Shown here: piece after piece, positions 60,518-64,000 of the stretch | Numbering within the stretch: position 1 is the stretch's first letter | Layout: each line of letters starts with the position of its first letter | Notes under the pieces: model-generated | What the model was told of the DNA's origin: nothing | What the model saw: only the letters and a program-made list of their open reading frames with translations | Databases searched by the model: none | Position numbers and translations under genes: made by a program | NCBI RefSeq assembly: GCF_024170285.1 | Contig: NZ_JALJXV010000001.1 | Span: 640,521-704,520, forward strand | DNA: 64,000 nt | DNA from: Natronocella acetinitrilica | GTDB taxonomy: Bacteria > Pseudomonadota > Gammaproteobacteria > Nitrococcales > Aquisalimonadaceae | Direction: 5' to 3'

Positions 60518-61378
60518 ATGGATTTTGGTCAGATCATCGTTAACGGGCTCGTCCTGGGCGCCTTGTATGCCTGTCTTGCCGTGGGGTTTTCTCTGGTCTG
60601 GGGCGTGTTGAACGTGATCAACATGCTTCACGGGTCCTTCATCGTGCTTGGTGGCTACCTCGCGTTCTTTGCCTGGCAAAGTTTCGGGGTGCATCCGCTG
60701 ATCATGCTCCCCATCGTTGCCCTGCTGCTGTTCGGCATCGGCTATCTGGTCCAGTTCCTGTTCATCAACAAGGTCGTCACTGCGCCGGTGCTGACTACCC
60801 TGACCCTGACTTTCGGCCTGGACATGATTCTCTACAACATCATGACGGTCTACTTCTCGGCGACCCCGCGGCGTGTGACGTTGGATCTGGGCGGTATCTC
60901 CTTTCTTGGGGTCGACATGCCCATCGATCGACTGCTGGGAATGGCGCTTGCGCTGATCCTCACGGGAGTCCTGTTCTATGTGATGCGGGCCTCAAGGATC
61001 GGTCGGGCAATCGTCGCAGTGCGCATGGATCGCGCTGCAGCCGCCCTGATGGGTATCCGCGTGAATCATGTGTACGCCATCACTTTCGGCATCGGCGCCC
61101 TGATGGCAGGCGCGGCTGGTGTCATCTTCGCGATGGTTTTTCCGGTGACCACGAATCTCACCGGCATGTACCTGGGCAAGGCCTTCGTGGTCTGCGTCAT
61201 CGGTGGTCTTGGGTCGGTGCCGGGTGCGTTGGTTGGTGGTCTGGCTCTGGGTCTGATCGAGAGCATCTCTGGCCACTTCTTTGGTCCCCAGCATTCGTTG
61301 ACCATCGGCTTTCTGCTGATGCTCATTCTGCTGGTCGTGAAACCCACGGGGCTGGTCGGCAAGAAGGGGTATGAATAA
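60518..61378 (+). CDS. Branched-chain-type ABC permease (LivH-like)
   Basis: A 286-aa inner-membrane permease of the LivH type with about eight helices. IIVNGLVLGALYACLAVGFSLVWGVLNVINMLHGSF is the classical LivH N-terminus, and AAALMGIRVNHVYAITFGIGALMAGAAG is the EAA-like loop contacting the ATPases. ATG 60518 follows a GGGGGGAG site; the 91 bases after the receptor gene hold nothing obvious. It ends overlapping livM by one base. Confidence 0.92.
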   Translation: MDFGQIIVNGLVLGALYACLAVGFSLVWGVLNVINMLHGSFIVLGGYLAFFAWQSFGVHPLIMLPIVALLLFGIGYLVQFLFINKVVTAPVLTTLTLTFGLDMILYNIMTVYFSATPRRVTLDLGGISFLGVDMPIDRLLGMALALILTGVLFYVMRASRIGRAIVAVRMDRAAAALMGIRVNHVYAITFGIGALMAGAAGVIFAMVFPVTTNLTGMYLGKAFVVCVIGGLGSVPGALVGGLALGLIESISGHFFGPQHSLTIGFLLMLILLVVKPTGLVGKKGYE

Positions 61379-62328
61379 TGAGTCGTCTCGGACTTGGATT
61401 GTTTGTGCTCTGGGTGCTGCTGCTGGCCACCACCCCGCTGCATGCCGACAACTACATCGTGCGCACGGCGATCATGATCGCCATGTATTCCTCCCTGGCC
61501 CTCTCGTGGAACTTCATCGGCGGTTATACGGGCTACCCATCCTTTGCAACTGTCGCCTTCTTCGGCGTTGGTTGCTATGTGGGTGGTATTGCCCAGCGTA
61601 ATGGCGTGCCGATGTTCCTGGCATGGACGCTCGCCACCATCGTCGTGGCGGCCTTCGCAGCCGCGTTGGGCGCGATCATTCTCCGTCTCAAGGGCCACTA
61701 CTTCGCTATTGGCTCCATTGCGGTTGTGGAGGTTTGCCGACTGGTGATTTCCTCCTGGCGTAGCGTCACCGGGGGTGGTGATGGCCTCAATATCCCCTTG
61801 TTGCGCTGGAGTCCTGACGAGGTGGCCATCTTCTACCTGATGGTGATGATCGGAATCATGCTCATCACCTTCGCCCTCAACGTGTTCGTGGACAGGCACC
61901 GACTGGGTTTCGGGCTGCACTGCATTCGTCAGAACGAGGATGCCGCCAATATGGTGGGTATCAACACCACTTTATATAAGGTGGTGGCGTTCACGTTGTC
62001 TGCCATGTTCTGTGGCACCACCGGGGCGGTTTATGCCTCCTGGGTGGGCTACATCGACCCCACCGACGCGTTCAGCATTCTCATGACCGTCAAGGTGCCC
62101 GTGATGGTGTTGCTGGGAGGCCCGGGAACGGTGCTCGGCCCGGTGCTTGGTGCTGGAACGTTCGTGATTCTTGAAGAAATCTTCTGGGCCAACTTCCTCG
62201 ACTGGAACAGAGCCGTGTTGGGCGGGATCATCGTCTTCCTCATCTTCTTCCTTCCGGGCGGCCTGCTCAAGGTGTCATACCGCAAGGTCGTGAATCGGCT
62301 GCGAGGCGCCGAGGGGGTGCGATCATGA
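61378..62328 (+). CDS. Branched-chain-type ABC permease (LivM-like)
   Basis: A 316-aa partner permease. MYSSLALSWNFIGGYTGYPSFATVAFFGVGCY and CIRQNEDAANMVGINTTLYKVVAFTLSAMFCG are the LivM signature regions. It forms a heterodimeric channel with the LivH-like subunit. The start ATG overlaps the previous stop (TAATG) and its end overlaps livG by 4 bases, so all membrane and ATPase genes are translationally coupled. Confidence 0.92.
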   Translation: MSRLGLGLFVLWVLLLATTPLHADNYIVRTAIMIAMYSSLALSWNFIGGYTGYPSFATVAFFGVGCYVGGIAQRNGVPMFLAWTLATIVVAAFAAALGAIILRLKGHYFAIGSIAVVEVCRLVISSWRSVTGGGDGLNIPLLRWSPDEVAIFYLMVMIGIMLITFALNVFVDRHRLGFGLHCIRQNEDAANMVGINTTLYKVVAFTLSAMFCGTTGAVYASWVGYIDPTDAFSILMTVKVPVMVLLGGPGTVLGPVLGAGTFVILEEIFWANFLDWNRAVLGGIIVFLIFFLPGGLLKVSYRKVVNRLRGAEGVRS

Positions 62329-63083
62329 GTCAGCCTGTTCTGCGACTCGAGAACCTGTCGCGTGCATTCGGTGGCATTCAGGCGGTTGATGACGTCTCCC
62401 TGGATCTAAATGAAGGAGAGATCGTCGGGTTGATCGGACCGAATGGCGCCGGCAAGACAACCCTGGTCAACCTGGTGACAGGTGCCCATACGCCGGATAA
62501 AGGGAAGGTGCTTTTCTTCGGGCAGGATGTGACCCGACAGAAGCCCTTTCAGGCGGCACGACGCGGCCTTTGCCGAACATTCCAGATCGTCCAGCCGTTT
62601 CCGGCTCTAACCGTGACGGACAACGTTGCCGCGGGTGCCGTGTTCGGGGGCGGCATGGACAGCATGATGGCCGCGCGCCGCCGAGCGCGAGAGTTGCTCA
62701 GTTTCGTTGGTCTGGACCACCTGGCCGAGGAAATGGCCTCCTCGCTCACGCTGCCCAATCGCAAGCGCCTGGAACTGGCCAAGAGCCTGGCGATGAATCC
62801 GAAGGTGCTGATGCTCGATGAAGTAAACGCCGGACTGAACGCCGCAGAAATCGACACAGCCCTGGATTTGATTCGCAGGATCTCGCAACAGGGCGTCACG
62901 ATCCTGATTATTGAACACCTCATGAAGGTTGTACTCGGCGTGTCTCAGCGCGTGGTGGTGATGGAGCGCGGTGGCGTCATTGCTGAAGGCGACCCGCAGA
63001 CTGTCGTCAACGACGAGCGTGTCATCGAAGCCTATCTGGGCAGCAAGTATGCCCAGCGCCTGAAGGATCCCACTCATGGCTGA
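62325..63083 (+). CDS. Branched-chain-type ABC ATPase (LivG-like)
   Basis: A 252-aa ATPase with Walker A LIGPNGAGKTTLVNLVTGA, Q-loop RTFQIVQPFPALTV, a signature weakened to LTLPNRKRLELAK in place of LSGGQ-type, Walker B KVLMLDEVNAGLN and H-loop IIEHLMKVV. The missing LSGG residues are unusual and may shift hydrolysis to the paired LivF site. It ends inside the livF start (8-base overlap). Confidence 0.92.
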   Translation: MSQPVLRLENLSRAFGGIQAVDDVSLDLNEGEIVGLIGPNGAGKTTLVNLVTGAHTPDKGKVLFFGQDVTRQKPFQAARRGLCRTFQIVQPFPALTVTDNVAAGAVFGGGMDSMMAARRRARELLSFVGLDHLAEEMASSLTLPNRKRLELAKSLAMNPKVLMLDEVNAGLNAAEIDTALDLIRRISQQGVTILIIEHLMKVVLGVSQRVVVMERGGVIAEGDPQTVVNDERVIEAYLGSKYAQRLKDPTHG

Positions 63084-63792
63084 TGCTCTGCTGAACATCG
63101 AAGGCCTCGCTGCCGGCTACGGCGATGTCCAAGTCCTCTGGGACATCGGGCTGGATGTGTCCGCCGAGGAAATCGTTTGCATTGTCGGCTCCAACGGTGC
63201 CGGGAAAACCACCCTGTTGCACACCATCTCGGGATTGGTTCGCAAGTTCGGGGGCCGGATCGAGTTCGCCGGTCGCGATCTCACGAAAGCCACTGCCAAC
63301 GAAGTGCTTGCCGCCGGGATTGCCCATGTGCCGGAGGGGCGCCGCTTGTTCAAGGGTCTGACGGTGGAGGATAACCTGCTGCTCGGAGCCTATCTGCGCA
63401 ATGATCGGGCAGGGATCCGCCAGGATCTGGAATACGTCTACAACCTGTTTCCGATACTGAGTGAAAGGCGTCGACAGGATGCCGTCACGATGTCCGGTGG
63501 TGAACAGCAGATGTGCGCAATCGGGCGCGGCATCATGTCGCGCCCCACGCTGCTCATGATCGATGAGCTATCCCTGGGCCTGGCCCCGGCACTGGTGGAG
63601 CGCCTGGGAGACGCGCTGCGGAAGATCAATGAAGATGGTCTCACCATCCTGCTGGTCGAGCAGGACGTCATGGCGGCCTTCGAACTTGCAAGTCGCGCCT
63701 TCGTCATCGAGACCGGACGGGTCGCAACCGCAGGTCAGACCAGCGTGCTCGCGGATGACCCGCGTATCAGGCAGGCGTACCTGGGGATCTAG
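63076..63792 (+). CDS. Branched-chain-type ABC ATPase (LivF-like)
   Basis: A 238-aa ATPase: Walker A IVGSNGAGKTTLLHTISG, AHVPEGRRLFKGLTVEDNL (the LivF-typical PEGR-x-LF), signature MSGGEQQMCAIGRG, Walker B TLLMIDELSLGLAP and H-loop LVEQDVMAAF. The C-terminus RIRQAYLGI is the natural LivF end. Its stop TAG is part of the CTAG at which an IS481-family element has inserted, so the gene itself is intact. Confidence 0.94.
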   Translation: MADALLNIEGLAAGYGDVQVLWDIGLDVSAEEIVCIVGSNGAGKTTLLHTISGLVRKFGGRIEFAGRDLTKATANEVLAAGIAHVPEGRRLFKGLTVEDNLLLGAYLRNDRAGIRQDLEYVYNLFPILSERRRQDAVTMSGGEQQMCAIGRGIMSRPTLLMIDELSLGLAPALVERLGDALRKINEDGLTILLVEQDVMAAFELASRAFVIETGRVATAGQTSVLADDPRIRQAYLGI

Positions 63793-64000
63793 GTGTGGAG
63801 TCTCAATAGGTTGTCCCCGGAGAGTCCGAGAACGCTGATTGGTGGTTTTCTGTTCAGGCTACCGTGTTGGCGATGCCAATTGTAATCATGCTCCCAGCGC
63901 GGCAAGTGTGCAGCGCGTTCACGGGAGTTGCTGTAACTGAAGGCGTAGGCCCACTCCCGCAATGCGGTCTGTATGAAGCGCTCGGCCTTGCCGTTGGTCC
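63789..64000 (-). CDS. IS481-family transposase, C-terminal part (runs off the window)
   Basis: Minus-strand reading gives about 70 residues: TNGKAERFIQTALREWAY, then FSYSNSRERAAHLPRWEHDYN, WHRQHGSLNRKPPISVLGL and the end LLRLHT. NGKAERF contains the catalytic Glu of the DDE integrase core, and W-x-x-x-YN-x-x-R-x-H-x-SL is typical for the IS481/IS3 end. The stop codon TAG (63789-63791) lies outside the element, in the target CTAG. The N-terminal part is beyond the window, so intactness cannot be judged. Confidence 0.9.
   Translation of the reverse strand, partial: TNGKAERFIQTALREWAYAFSYSNSRERAAHLPRWEHDYNWHRQHGSLNRKPPISVLGLSGDNLLRLHT
63794..64000 (-). mobile_element. IS481-family insertion sequence (one end, partial)
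   Basis: The element edge is set at TGTGGAGTCTCAATAGG (from 63794). From memory this closely matches the IS481 terminal repeat TGTGAAGATTCAATAGG. Immediately outside is TCTAGG (63788-63793), which fits the NCTAGN six-base target duplicated by IS481. The second copy and other end lie beyond the window. Confidence 0.85.

Overview
The window comes from a GC-rich proteobacterium, most likely a halophilic or marine gammaproteobacterium. I infer this from the gene families (NarXL, narK1K2GHJI followed by a PpiC protein, two TRAP systems, SelO, a BigR/PmpAB/persulfide dioxygenase locus) and from the REP-like palindromes. No rRNA or tRNA is present and the species cannot be named from the sequence alone. 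Coding density is high and no prophage or CRISPR array is visible.

Layout. (1) 1-4517: a nucleoside/BMP-type ABC importer (two permeases, a double ATPase) with a TRZ/ATZ-type deaminase. (2) 4.5-14.1 kb: an Ig-like-domain lipoprotein, DUF1289 protein, aromatic/aspartate aminotransferase, a TRAP transporter-amidase operon (minus strand), a glycosyltransferase and an exported glutathione peroxidase. (3) 14.3-28.6 kb: a complete respiratory nitrate reductase locus. narXL diverges from narK1-narK2-narGHJI, with an FNR box and a NarL-type 7-2-7 site between them. It is followed by two giant hairpin elements, a cytoplasmic PpiC, a small unknown protein and a hemerythrin. (4) 28.7-33.6 kb: quinone reductase, a SmtB/metallothionein pair, then a sulfur/persulfide island (DUF2892, Crp/Fnr regulator, PmpA/PmpB-like YeeE/YedE halves, a BigR/SqrR-type repressor and a divergent persulfide dioxygenase). 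(5) 33.5-44.3 kb: MFS exporter, lipocalin, fluoroacetate-dehalogenase-like hydrolase, PatB/MalY C-S lyase, a large PAS-GGDEF-EAL protein, SelO and a lipase-like protein. (6) 44.4-48.5 kb: a D-threonine/hydroxyaspartate-aldolase-like PLP enzyme convergent with a second TRAP transporter. (7) 48.7-63.8 kb: a molybdenum-hydroxylase catabolic island: MocA, XdhC, a phosphoribosyltransferase, a cyclic amidohydrolase, large/FAD/Fe-S hydroxylase subunits with the Fe-S subunit fused to a CoxG-like domain, a MarR regulator, a divergent DUF1116 (AllG-like) protein and a five-gene branched-chain-type ABC importer. (8) 63.79 kb to the end: one end of an IS481-family element, inserted at a CTAG that contains the stop codon of livF.

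How the genes work together. Region 3 lets the cell respire nitrate under oxygen limitation. Region 4 handles zinc/cadmium and sulfide or persulfide stress. Region 7 looks like a coherent but uncharacterised pathway: import of a small N-containing compound, hydroxylation by a molybdoenzyme, hydrolysis by an amidohydrolase and a carbamoyl-transfer-like step, probably controlled by the MarR protein through a near-palindromic operator. The non-coding structure most worth attention is the pair of hairpin elements downstream of narI (26485-26756). They share a core but have unrelated, almost perfectly self-complementary arms.
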